Shown here: positions 47,301-56,045 of the stretch, one piece after another | How positions within the stretch are numbered: the stretch's first letter is position 1 | Layout of the letters: each line of letters starts with the position of its first letter | Source of the DNA: Echinometra lucunter | Lineage: Eukaryota > Echinodermata > Echinoidea > Camarodonta > Echinometridae | Assembly (NCBI GenBank): GCA_029962745.1 | Contig: JAPZVO010000025.1 | Coordinates: forward strand, 251,520 to 315,519 | Length of the DNA: 64,000 bases | Direction: 5' to 3' | Program-made: the position numbers and the translations under genes | Notes under the pieces: generated by a model | What the model saw: the letters and a program-made list of their open reading frames with translations, nothing else | Database searches by the model: none | Told to the model about the DNA's origin: nothing

Positions 47301-47656
47301 AGAATCTCGGTGAAATTTACTGCATAGCAGTGAAATGGTTTATGACTCTCTTAAAACCATTGAGTGACTTTTTAAAATCTGGGCTGCATTGCCTTACATG
47401 CTATCAGTGTTGTAATATTTTGTAAATATGGAAACCCTGAAAATGTAATTTCAAAGGATCATCAAATGCTTCACATAAAATGTCAAATAAACATGTGACC
47501 GAAAATGCCCAGCCTTTTTACCCTGTAGACTGCAGTGTAATTATTATTATTCCATTATTCCAACACTAACAGTAATAATAATTATTGTTGTTCTTGTTAT
47601 TTATTATTATAATTATAATTATAATTATTATGATAATTATTATTCTTTTATTATTA

Positions 47657-47709
<53 letters not shown>

Positions 47710-50700
47710 GTTATTATTATAATCATTAATATTATTATCATCATGAAAGGAAATTCTACTACAAAGAAGGAAGGACCCGAACAGCTTATGAAAACGAGAC
47801 AATCAAGATGCCAGTGCTTGCTGACACACTCCAACGCATTGCTGAAAATGGACCAGATGAATTCTACAGCAGCACGGGGCAAACGGCCATCAACTTTATT
47901 CATGACGTGCAAGAAGGAGGTCGGTGATTTGAATTTGGATTTCACTTGCACAGGTGCTATAATTTCATTTGAGTGGAACATACTGGAAAAAAATGAAGAG
48001 TTTACGTACAAAGACCCATGTATTAATTCATTTGCAATTTATTTGTAATTATTTGTCATTTATTATCAAGAAAAAAAAAAGGAAAGAAAATATTCTTTGA
48101 AAAATTATGGTACTTTTCACCATATTTTCAACAATATACCTTTAAATGTATGAAGAGTATTATTTTGCACTGAATGATTGTGCGTAACCTTACTTTAAAA
48201 TTTAGAAGAAATGGCGTTTATCGGTTTTTGCATATATCCCTTCAAATCTCATTTTTGTCTATGATAGCGTTTATGAGTTCATTTTTTCAAGTCAGAATCA
48301 GCATTTTGATTTAAGCCTCTTCTTAATAGTACCTCGTAATGAATTCTATCTCTCTGCATCAGGTGGTGATATGACGTATGCTGATCTTGAGGGATACAAA
48401 CCTGAATGGAAAAGCGTTGAAACTTTGACTAGCTTCTCATCGTCTAATTACACCGTGTTCTCCCCTCCCCTAACTTCCAGTGGGGTCTTTATGCAGTTCA
48501 TGCTCAGAGTTATGGATGGTAAGCTTATAGTGGTGTCTACCGTCCGCCAACTCCTGGGAGGGAAGTTCAAAGTTTAAACGCGCGAACAGAAAACGCGTGG
48601 AACGCGAAGTTTCTGCTGAATTAGGCGCGTGACACGCGCGACGTGATTAAGATGTCGAATAAGCCAAAAGTGCGGGAAAGGGGGTATGTATCTTGAGTTT
48701 TACACAAGAAACATGAGAAATATACATAGACTTTGTCATTGGTTATGTAAGAGGAAGTTTCTAAAGGGATTACTTTTCATTTTAAAAAAGTCACAAGAAA
48801 AAACAACTCATTTTAGTGTGATTTTTATGATCGGATAGAACACTTTTAGGGTGTTTTTTTCGAGAACCCGTGGTAGCAAATGTGTACAGGAATGCCGAAC
48901 TCTATCATGTCTATGCATGAGCCATATTTATTACAGTATTTTGATTTGTAATAATTGTGCGCTTTGTTGTTCTGATATGATTGAATATTATGTGAAAGGT
49001 GAGGATATTTTTTGAGGAATTTGGTTAATTTTTTCAGAATAGAGTCTACTATTATTCTCTTTCAAGATTATTTCTTTTCTGCATGACTTAGAGTAATCTT
49101 TTGTACAAACAATATGAATTGATGCATTAAGATGTATCTTCTCGAAATACCATTTCAACATTACACAATATAGCTAGCTGGTAAGGAAAGTAAATGATAT
49201 CTTAAGAGATTTTGAAGCCTGTAAAATCACCTATAAAACAGAACTTGACAACTTCACTGCCATTGTGCCTGATCATGGGGCCTCTTCCGTTGTCATTGTT
49301 GTACCTTTAAGTTTGCATTTGCTCTCTAGACCGCGAGAACTTTTTTAAGCCTTTGCCTACTGGAACCGGATGGCTCATGTACAGAGCCTGTGGAAATAGA
49401 GAATTTAATAGTCAATGGGTTAAGCCCACCGCACACTTGATCCAACTGGTCAGCGACCGGTATGCGACTGAGTAAGAAGATATCTGACGTCAGCTCTTTT
49501 CAGTTTGTGAGTCACAGACCAGTTAGGGACAATCAGCAAAGGGCAGTCGTAAGGATTTGAGATGCCGAATCCCTACAGCTGGATCGAAGGCTAAATCCAA
49601 CTTCCAACCAATAAGATAGCAGTATTGATAAGGTCGAATTACAAGATGTGAGGTGTCGAGGATTGTAATTTCCCTGCTATTAATGTCCTCTCATTCAATC
49701 TCAGGCCGGTCGCAGACCAGTCGGATCGTAAGATGTGCTGTGGGCTTTAGTAATATGAAAATGATCAATGGAAAATATTGCATTTTTTCGCGGAGTACTT
49801 TCAATAATCGTATAATTATGCTTTCTGAGTGATATCATTTTTTTTAATTCTAAGGCGGCACAATGATAGCCTGGGTTTTTTTTTTTTTTTTTTTTTTTTT
49901 CCTGTCCAAGATCATCATGGCACTACTAATTTATTTGGTTTTATATTCATTAGGATTTGATTTACCTACTGACGTGCCCAGTATAAGTTCAATGGACGAA
50001 GAAGATAAAGCAGAACTTTATCATCGCTGGATCGAAACCTGCAAGTTTGCCTTTGGTGCCAGGACTCGGCTCGGTGATACAAAGACTGCTCTGGTCAATA
50101 AGGTGACATGAATCTCTAGCACATTTGATATATGAAAAAAAAATTCCACGTGTAGGAATTAAGCTGGGACATACTGCACGAAATGAGGCAGGGGTTTACA
50201 TAGAGTACATAACTTGGAATTTATGTTTATAGTGTATACATTACTTTGATACACAGTAATGTATACACTATACACAGTAATGTATAGTGTATACATTACT
50301 GTGTATCAAAGTCCTAAGAAAATTAACCAGTACCAGTTTACCACATACCTTTAATACAGTACATGAATTGGAGTGTTCAAATGACACTACCCCAACTTTT
50401 TAAAATCAGATTTGAGTTATTAACTTCACTGTATTATCAAGCGGCAATATTCTGATATGAATGAAATTTTGAAGCAAATTTATCAAGAAATGAAGAAGAG
50501 ATAGTTTTTTTTAAGTTTTCATGTGACATGTGTAAAACATCAGGGCAAAGGAATGCATTATTATTTCTAATTTTTTTTTTCCAAACAAAAACAGATTTAG
50601 CGCCTTTTGGACAAAAAAGCAAACAAAAAAACCTTCAATTACCCTTGTTATAAAACAATTATATAATTTTATATATATATTTGATCACATTTTTATATAT

Positions 50701-50809
50701 ATTTATGATCAAATAACAAAATTATACAATAGCTTTGGCAAATCTCGTGGAAATATGATTCCTTGGCAAAGGGCTATGCCCGAAATATCATACATTGTTT
50801 TTTTTTTCT

Positions 50810-50840
<31 letters not shown>

Positions 50841-53241
50841 GTTCTACATTCGTCTTGTCTATTATATATATATTTATTTCTTTATCCTTCTTCTCCTTAA
50901 TATGCAAACTGCTAGATTTTTTTTTAATTGATGTCTTTGGAATCTTCCTCGTTTGATGCAGACACTCACGAACCTGCGTTCAGAGGATTTTACTGAGCAT
51001 ATCCTGGGTTTAATCCAAGAGGACGTGACCTATTCCTGGAGTAAAAAATACCCCAAAGAGTTCGACAGCGAAGTCGAAGTCGTGGAAGATGAAAACATTG
51101 AGGATGAGGACCTGGGCGATACAAGTCACGTGAGCATCTTAGCTCCCAACGGGGATGCTGTGTCGGTTACGACTTCGATTGGTCATTAGTAAGTAAACCC
51201 CCCCCCCCCCTTCCCCGCCCTCCCCTGCTCTCATTCACACAAGCCCCCAACACATCCGCGCACCCACGCATACTAAGCATTTAGAATAAATTCAGCATTC
51301 AGCATACCAGTATATTCAACAGTCCGATCTTATAACCTTTTGACTACTGAATTCTTATATTCCTATAGACTTTATACAGGGTCGTCCGGTTTCAGTCACC
51401 AGAGGGTTAATTTAAGATTTAGCATGTTAAGGATGCAGTAGTTTTGTTTCTCATCACATACATGTAGGTGTAATTACAAAGTTGATAAAGTCATTTCTTC
51501 TTCTTAGTGTGCATAAACCTCCAAGGAGTATCGTCGCACAACTTTAAATTTAACTGGATTTGTTTATTGCCCCTATCACTCTCTCTTCTCTCTTCTTTCT
51601 CCCTTTACCCGTTCCTCTTTTTTCTCTCCCTTCCTCCCACTTTTCTTCATGCCCTAATTTGTGTTATTCATTTATCCATGTCTTGTTTAATCTTCCGATG
51701 GGCTCTGTATACAATTAAAAATGCATTAATGCATAAAATACATAAATGCATGAATGCGTTAAACACATTATATAAAAAACATAAACTTTTACGTATTTCA
51801 GTGATCTCTTTTCCTCACAGTTTTGGTGCCAAAGCGATCTCCAAATCAACAGGAATTATCCTCAACAATCGCATGAACAACTTTAATTACGACTGGAAGT
51901 TTAAAACCTGGACTCTACCAGAAAACACGCTGGCTCCCGGAAAGCGCCCTCTCACGACTATGGGACCCTCAATAATTTTAAACCATAATGGCGACGTGAA
52001 GATGGTGGTAGGATCTTCAGGTGGCATTAGGATCCCTTCGGCCAATGCATGGGTGGGTATTGAAAGAGATGACTAGTTATCATAAACGTGAGAAATCTCT
52101 TGGAATGATTTCATTTTTCTTGAAAAAAATACCAGGTGAAAGAATTAAATATATTTGCGATCATAAACCTGATGACATTCCTTCATGCACTGGTATCTCG
52201 CGTTTTGGTGTCAATTTTTCTCACGTCTACATTGCTTTTAGATCCTTTGTACATTTTTCTGATTTTCTAGTCTCATACCACCAAAACATTTGCATAAAGT
52301 TGGTACTGTAGAGCTGAATATGAATTCACCATTCTGCCTGCGTTGCATTTAGCTGTTCGAATGCTTAATTCACAAGGTTCATTAAATTTGTATTCACCTA
52401 ATGCGATTCAGTATATACATTGTGAATTTACCGTAAGTGCTGACACAGCCCCTATCGATTTCAATTCGAGGAAAGTAAGATTCTTTGTATACATTGTAAG
52501 AAAATGGAAAACAAATCTAAAACTGCCGTCGTGGTGTAAGTTATGTTCAACTTATTTCATCCTCAGGTGATTGTAAGAACACTGCTGATGAATGCAGACC
52601 TGACAGAGGCCATTGAAGAACGCCGCATCCAGAACAGCCTCCTTACAAACAAAGCTTACTACGAAAAGGATTTCCCCGCTGTAAGTATCTTCCTTTTTTA
52701 ATGTGTTTTTATTGATTTACAAGTAAACAAATCAACAGGTAAATCAAAACCATCGAAAAAAAACCCGATAATAACCCACAAAAGCAGCATTTTTAAAAAG
52801 TTATATTCTCCCTTCCTTATACATGTACATTGATTGAAATATGATTTTGGTCCATAATAAGTGAACAAAAATAAGATTAAAACTAAGGCAGTCACTCTAT
52901 CTCATCTTTGGTGTCTTCTGCGTTACAACGAACATGGTTTGTCTTATTTTAACGAGTAAAAACACAGGTCAAATACAGTATATTTTGTCACATGAGCTTA
53001 CGTGTTAAAGGAGGCAAATGATCCAAGAGACACCACCCACAGGCGGGCTTCGGCCTGGGGAGCGTTTCATGAAGTGTTTTGTCGGTGATTTTCACCGACA
53101 ACTGTTATAAGCTGAAAATCCTCGTATCTGATTGGCTGAGAGCAAATTAGTAGGTGAAAATCACCGACTAAACTCTTCATGAAATGCTCCCCTGATTTCC
53201 GTAAAACACCACTCCTGTTCCCACAAGAAGGGCAAAAAGAA

Positions 53242-53283
<42 letters not shown>

Positions 53284-54316
53284 CATAATAATAATAATAA
53301 TAACAATACCAATAGTTCTGTAATATGTGACTATACTCCTGCGGAAAATAAAGAGGCTATCATAACAAACAGTGGGGAATCCTACCCGCACACGCCCGTG
53401 AGTAGTTTCCCTTGGTATATCTTATTCATATTTTAGGCCAACCTTATAAATAATTCTTCCCTGCTTTGACAAAAGGAAGCAAGTGACCGTATTTGTGTCA
53501 CTGATATCTTCATTTATTGCCACATTTTATCATGGTGGCCCTGAAGTGCGCTCGACAACAGGTCATGTGCGATGTGAATTTCGCATCCCGGGTCCCGAAC
53601 TTCGCATCCGAGGTCATGAAATTCATGATCCGTGGAGCAAACTTTGCATCCCAAGTCGTGAAATTCAAGACCCGCGGTGCGAAATTCAGGACTAGGATGC
53701 AAAGTTCGCGCCACGGGTCCTGAATTTCGCACCGCGGGTCATGAATTTCACGACTTGGGATGCAAAGTTCGCTCCACGGGTCCTGAATTTCGCACCGCGG
53801 GTCGTGAAGTTCATGACTTGGGATGCAAAGTTCAGGACCTGGGATGCGAAATTCACGTCGCACATGACCTGTTGTCGAGCGTACTTCAGGGCCACCGTAT
53901 TTTATACATTGATACTCATGCTGGTAAGGAAATGTGTTAGGTGAGCTATCGTGGTATTGCTTTGACCTCGGTGTTAATGACAGATATATTTCGCTCTTTG
54001 AAAGGTAATGCCACTTTTGTCAATTGCTTCCCTATGCAAAAGATTTGGGCAGAATTGTGATGATGGTAATACTGCCATGCAAAAGTGCTCATGACGCTAG
54101 TACCACTACAATAATTTTTATCATCAAAATCATAATCATATTTTCTTTGTCTTGTTGTTCATCATTTTCCAGGATGTTGTTAAAGCACTGGAAGACCGAC
54201 AGCAGAAAACTGGGTATAAGAGCTCATTTGCCACTGTACAGGGCATCGTGAAGTACGACGACGGGATCGCCGCTCACTCCGACACTAGAAAGCGAGGGGT
54301 TGCCGCTGGGTTCTGA
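40216..54316 (+). CDS. GGT: Gamma-glutamyltransferase (GGT) family protein, eleven exons, altered substrate pocket
   Basis: Eleven exons with matching phases give 1755 nt: 584 residues and TGA (human GGT1 has 569). Residues about 10-26 form a hydrophobic signal or anchor. The GGT fold follows: GIGGGF (77-82), VGIPGEIRG (129-137), YHRWIETCKFAFGART near 327, then the autoprocessing site LGD/T400 with SHVSI, FG (423-424), GKRPLTTMGP (462-471) and GSSGG (486-490). T400 matches the catalytic threonine T381 and G489-G490 match the oxyanion glycines. Other residues that hold the gamma-glutamyl group differ: V100 for R107, G420 for N401, R439 for E420, N442 for D423, T467-T468 for S451-S452. Spacing is conserved (T400 to 420 to 439), so the alignment is secure. 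N-glycosylation sites (NRS, NET, NYT) suggest an extracellular protein. Self-cleaving Ntn-hydrolase activity is expected; glutathione as substrate is doubtful. Divergent GGT relatives of this kind occur in invertebrates. Confidence 0.9.
40801..40967 (+). pseudogene. Copy of GGT-like exon 1 and start of intron 1
   Basis: 167 bases (168 with the preceding A), without a mismatch to 40216-40382, covering the whole coding part of exon 1, its donor and 88 bases of intron. It interrupts the left foldback arm between AAGGGGGTG and GGGAGTGTCC; the right arm at 42430-42452 lacks it. No TATA box precedes it, so it is probably not used as a first exon, though its donor is intact. Confidence 0.8.
41300..41570. 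repeat. Cluster of long G runs
   Basis: G runs of 10-18 bases at about 41305-41323, 41420-41437 and 41550-41563 in the left foldback arm, each after CTG(C/T)(A/C)TGTTATC-like sequence. Complementary C runs are in the right arm (42223-42237, 42327-42341). Confidence 0.85.
42686..42812 (-). mobile_element. tRNA-derived SINE head
   Basis: On the minus strand a TTAGTCGCGCGG A-box-like sequence is followed, about 38 bases later, by GGGTTCGAGCCC, a B box, as in RNA polymerase III promoters of tRNA genes. The sequence between cannot form a full tRNA cloverleaf and no CCA-like end or anticodon arm is convincing, so a SINE 5' region is preferred. It directly abuts the right end of the foldback. Confidence 0.6.
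42834..42976. mobile_element. MITE related to the TTTCATAAA family
   Basis: GGCCCCATTTCATAAAC at the left and TTTTATGAAACGGTGCCC at the right, with the core CCATCTGATTGAATGAAAGC. Same family as 37099-37230. Confidence 0.65.
43161..43186. repeat. Poly-A run
   Basis: About 26 A in GGT-like intron 1; it may be the tail of a retroposed copy. Confidence 0.85.
43454..43517 (+). CDS. GGT: GGT-like gene, exon 2
   Basis: Acceptor TTCTGTGTTTTAG. Encodes (G)AVRYENGAVATDVANCSKMG, matching the start of the GGT domain where A-x-D-x-x-x-C-S is conserved. Donor GTAAGA at 43518; phase 2. Confidence 0.85.
44235..44385. repeat. (AAT)n/(AAC)n microsatellite
   Basis: Trinucleotide tract in GGT-like intron 2. 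It creates long false frames of I, T or V. Confidence 0.95.
44701..44930 (+). CDS. GGT: GGT-like gene, exon 3
   Basis: Acceptor CTGCTTATAG. Encodes EILKKNGSTVDSAI, then the glycine-rich NGQSSGIGGGF and the DAVETA segment in which V100 replaces the substrate-binding arginine. Donor GTAAGA; phase 1. Confidence 0.9.
45525..45960. repeat. (ATT)n microsatellite, about 430 bp
   Basis: Degenerate ATT/ATC repeats ending 60 bases before the exon 4 acceptor. Long poly-I frames on both strands are artefacts of composition. Confidence 0.95.
46020..46209 (+). CDS. GGT: GGT-like gene, exon 4
   Basis: Acceptor CTTGCACGCAG after a long ATT microsatellite. Encodes GFQAVGIPGEIRGMWEAHQR, then KLPWADLFEPVI, closely matching the GGT family signature. 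Donor GTAAGT; phase 2. Confidence 0.92.
46322..46560. repeat. Interspersed repeat, partner of 32935-33135
   Basis: GGATCCACACTCTACAAGCA, then GCTTTTAAGTGAATCCCTTT and a T-rich tail ending TTGGAAATGAAAAAAA. Possible LINE or SINE 3' end. Confidence 0.6.
47034..47167. mobile_element. MITE, GGGGAGCGTTTCAT family, diverged
   Basis: TTCATGGGGAGTC at the left and TTCATGAAATGCTCCC at the right, with the core CCTGATTGGCTGATAGCGAA and mirrored GATTTTCAC segments. In GGT-like intron 4. Confidence 0.6.
47565..47743. repeat. (ATT)n microsatellite adjoining the exon 5 acceptor
   Basis: ATT units run to within a few bases of the exon 5 start. Confidence 0.95.
47750..47919 (+). CDS. GGT: GGT-like gene, exon 5
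   Basis: Encodes KFYYKEGRTRTAYENETIKM, then PVLADTLQRIAENG and EFYSSTGQ to DVQEGG, with good family match. The acceptor CATCATGAAAG lacks a pyrimidine tract because an ATT microsatellite runs up to it. The donor GTCGGT (47920) is weak; the alternative at 47924 would break the frame. Confidence 0.85.
48363..48518 (+). CDS. GGT: GGT-like gene, exon 6
   Basis: Acceptor CTCTGCATCAG. Encodes GDMTYADLEGYKPEWKS and on to SPPLTSSGVFMQFMLRVMDG, equivalent to the family segment that ends with SGPVLALILNIL in human GGT1. Donor GTAAGC; phase 1. Confidence 0.9.
48519..49422. other. GGT-like intron 6, left part
   Basis: Contains a CGCG-dense patch (48575-48645: ACGCGCGAAC, ACGCGTGG, GACACGCGCGACG). Otherwise AT-rich; nothing else was seen. 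Confidence 0.45.
49423..49746. mobile_element. MITE with AGCCCACCGCACAC ends and TTA flanks
   Basis: 324 bp with inverted ends of about 40 bases (AGCCCACCGCACACTTGATC and its partner AGCCCACAGCACATCTTACG on the other strand, then ACTGGTC(A/T)GCGACCGG). TTA flanks both sides (49420-49422, 49747-49749). The 3 bp TWA duplication would suit PIF/Harbinger, tentatively. In GGT-like intron 6. Confidence 0.7.
49878..49902. repeat. Poly-T run before GGT-like exon 7
   Basis: About 25 T, 50 bases before the exon 7 acceptor. Confidence 0.9.
49954..50102 (+). CDS. GGT: GGT-like gene, exon 7
   Basis: Acceptor TATTCATTAG. Encodes FDLPTDVPSISSMDEED, then YHRWIETCKFAFGARTRLGD, the conserved helix with HR-x-x-E. 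Donor GTGACA; phase 0. Confidence 0.9.
50243..50312. repeat. Perfect 30 bp hairpin
   Basis: Arms 50243-50272 and 50283-50312 are exact reverse complements with a 10-base loop (CACAGTAATG). The arm motif TATAGTGTATACATTACT also occurs as a third copy just left (50228-50245). In GGT-like intron 7. Confidence 0.9.
50812..50836. repeat. (CT)n microsatellite before GGT-like exon 8
   Basis: About 12 CT units 125 bases upstream of the acceptor. Confidence 0.9.
50962..51188 (+). CDS. GGT: GGT-like gene, exon 8 (autocleavage site)
   Basis: Acceptor GTTTGATGCAG. Residues 347-422. Holds the catalytic T400 (GDTSHVSI) and TSIGH with G420 in place of the conserved asparagine. A strongly acidic run (379-399, about 13 D/E) lies directly before the cleavage point. 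Donor GTAAGT; phase 2. Confidence 0.92.
51821..52052 (+). CDS. GGT: GGT-like gene, exon 9
   Basis: Acceptor TCTTTTCCTCACAG. Encodes FGAKAISKSTGIILNNRMNN, later GKRPLTTMGPSI and VVGSSGGIRIPSANAW. R439, N442 and T467-T468 replace pocket residues; G489-G490 are kept. Donor GTGGGT; phase 0. Confidence 0.9.
52567..52680 (+). CDS. GGT: GGT-like gene, exon 10
   Basis: Acceptor ATTTCATCCTCAG. Encodes VIVRTLLMNADLTEAIEERR and on to FPA, matching the conserved A-(V/I)-E-x-x-R segment of GGT. Donor GTAAGT; phase 0. Confidence 0.88.
53057..53192. mobile_element. MITE, GGGGAGCGTTTCAT family, full copy in GGT-like intron 10
   Basis: GGGGAGCGTTTCATGAAG to CTTCATGAAATGCTCCCC. Core ATCTGATTGGCTGAGAGCAA, inverted relative to 10594-10732. 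Mirrored GGTGATTTTCACCGAC and GGTGAAAATCACCGAC. Confidence 0.75.
53240..53310. repeat. (AAT)n microsatellite
   Basis: About 22 AAT units. Confidence 0.95.
53534..53896. mobile_element. Hairpin element built of ~27 bp self-complementary units
   Basis: Ends GGTGGCCCTGAAGTGCGCTC and GAGCGTACTTCAGGGCCACC are inverted over about 55 bases. The whole 363 bp is a near-palindrome of repeated GGTCATGAAATTCATGA, GCATCCCAAGTCGTGAAATT and GGACCCG-type units. Because the unit length is a multiple of three, several long frames are open on both strands; they are artefacts. In GGT-like intron 10. Confidence 0.75.
54173..54316 (+). CDS. GGT: GGT-like gene, exon 11
   Basis: Acceptor CATCATTTTCCAG. Encodes DVVKALEDRQQ to TVQGIVKYDDG, then HSDTRKRGVAAGF and TGA (54314-54316). 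The ending S-D-x-R-K-x-G-x-x-A-G-(F/Y) is the typical GGT C-terminus, so the protein is complete. An ATTAAA at about 54657 is a possible poly(A) signal. Confidence 0.92.
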   Translation, partial: DVVKALEDRQQKTGYKSSFATVQGIVKYDDGIAAHSDTRKRGVAAGF

Positions 54317-55165
54317 GATTGTGGCATTCACAAAGCAGATTGAATTGTAATTTGATAATACTCCATTGTGATATGAAAAAGCTTACAGGAGAGGGCTTCT
54401 TTTGATCCCCCAGCCACATATAGTAAATCCGACCCCTTTCCCGCCCCATCCCCGCCCTGATTAAGATTAGCAGGCAAATTTACCTGAATTAAAATATAAC
54501 CTGCAATAACAAATACGAATATGAAATACTCTATACGATTCAACTACTTTATTACTTATTAGAGCCTCTGAGCTTGCAAAATAGTGCAACATATCACATT
54601 GTTGTTTTATGTCAAAGATTAACACGCTCGTGCCAAAGTGCCAAAAAAACCCCAAAATTAAACAATAATATTAAAAAATTCTATTCAGTGAAAATATCAT
54701 GAATTTATCAGTTTATGTCGTGAGCTGGATATACAAACAGAAGCCCCTCCTCTCCCACCTCCCACACAAAAACGCGCACATAATTTAGATCAATCCCTAT
54801 AATACCCGATTGCCTAATATCCCTATGATTAGACTTAAATTTACCTAAAAATCATTACCTTAGAACTTGAACGGACTTTTGTGTTTGCGTTGCCTCGAAT
54901 GAAATAGTAGCAACATCAACCAAACAGTGTAAAACAATTTTGTCAGAAAATGAAAAAAGTCAGAAAATGTAAACGTCATGAATGATGTTGAATTCATCCA
55001 TAACTGCTAAACGTATGCGAAACAATGTGTGAATTATTTTCCATTTAGTTTAAGTTTTTTAATTGAGCATGGTGATGGAAGTAAATATCAAACATATTTT
55101 TGTTCATTATCTATAGAAGAAAATATCTTGTTTTGAGTTAAAGGGATTTAAAGGTTTCGTTTTTT
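54317..55165. other. 3' flank of the GGT-like gene
   Basis: Presumed 3' UTR and intergenic AT-rich DNA. No gene was recognised. Confidence 0.45.
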
Positions 55166-55169
55166 TCAA

Positions 55170-55785
55170 GTATTGTAATGAAAATAGTGGTGGAAAAAGT
55201 GTTTCGTTTTGATTCTGATTATAATTGTTGGTCACCTCTTGCGTTGTTTTGAGTAAGATTTTAAATAAGCGTTTAAGGATTCTTTGAATATAATAGAAGT
55301 CATGTTTCAAGGGATGTGACAGTTTGGTATATATATAAAACGGTGAAAGTTTATCAATTAATTTTTTTCTAAGTATTGTAATAAAAATGGTGGAGGAAAT
55401 AGTGTTTCGTTTGATTCTGTTTATAATGTATTGTTGGTCACCTCTTGCATTGTTTTGAGTAAGATTTTAAATAAGCGTTTAAGGATTCTTTGAATATAAT
55501 AGAAGTCATGTTTCAAGGGATGTGACAGTTTGGTATATATAACGGTGAAAGTTTATCAATTAATTTTTTTCTAAGTATTGTAATAAAAATGGTGGTGGAA
55601 ATAGTGTTTCGTTTTGATTCTGTTTATAATGTATTGTTGGTCACCTCTTGTGTTGTTTTGAGCAAGATTTGAAATAAATGTTTAAGGATTCTTTAGATAT
55701 AATAGCAGTCATGTTTCAAGGGATGTGACAGTTTGGTTTATATGGCAGTGAAAGTTTATCAGTTAAAACTGCAATAATTTCTTTC
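55170..55785. repeat. Three tandem copies of a ~204 bp unit
   Basis: AAGTATTGTAAT(G/A)AAAAT starts units at about 55170, 55371 and 55574. The motif AAGGATTCTTT recurs at about 55275, 55481 and 55684. The last unit ends GTGAAAGTTTATCAGTTAAA and CTGCAATAATTTC (to 55785), which recurs at 59463-59503 at the foldback. Confidence 0.8.
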
Positions 55786-55974
55786 GTTTTGTTCCCCCCA
55801 AATGGCTGAAGAATAGAGAAAGATATTTAAACACAAGAATTGTATGGAATTCGACAATCAGTTCTCACGGCCATGCTGTGGCTTTTAGTTCGGCCGATGA
55901 TGGGTATATTTTGCCCTCGAAATAATGGAGAATCGAAATTCACTTTCTAAAACAATAACATTATTCCAAAAAGA

Positions 55975-56045
55975 TAAAAAGAAAATTATGGCCACCTCCT
56001 CCCCCCCCCCCCCTCATCAAAAAAAAAATCTTGGGGGGGGGAGAG
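55975..56045. repeat. C run and G run, facing
   Basis: CCTCCCCCCCCCCCCCTC at about 55990-56005 and GGGGGGGGAGAGGAGGTC at 56034-56052 are roughly mirrored and could pair. Confidence 0.6.

Noticed and set aside
47920..47929. Alternative exon 5 donor GTGATT at 47924
   Set aside because: It would make the junction with exon 6 out of frame with immediate stops; the weaker GTCGGT at 47920 keeps the frame and the family alignment.
53534..53896. Possible CRISPR-like array (regular ~27 bp repeats)
   Set aside because: Units are contiguous without unique spacers, are self-complementary, and lie in a eukaryotic intron.
53510..53944. Six overlapping open frames of up to 117 codons
   Set aside because: Produced by a palindromic repeat whose unit is a multiple of three. 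No start context, splice sites or domain.
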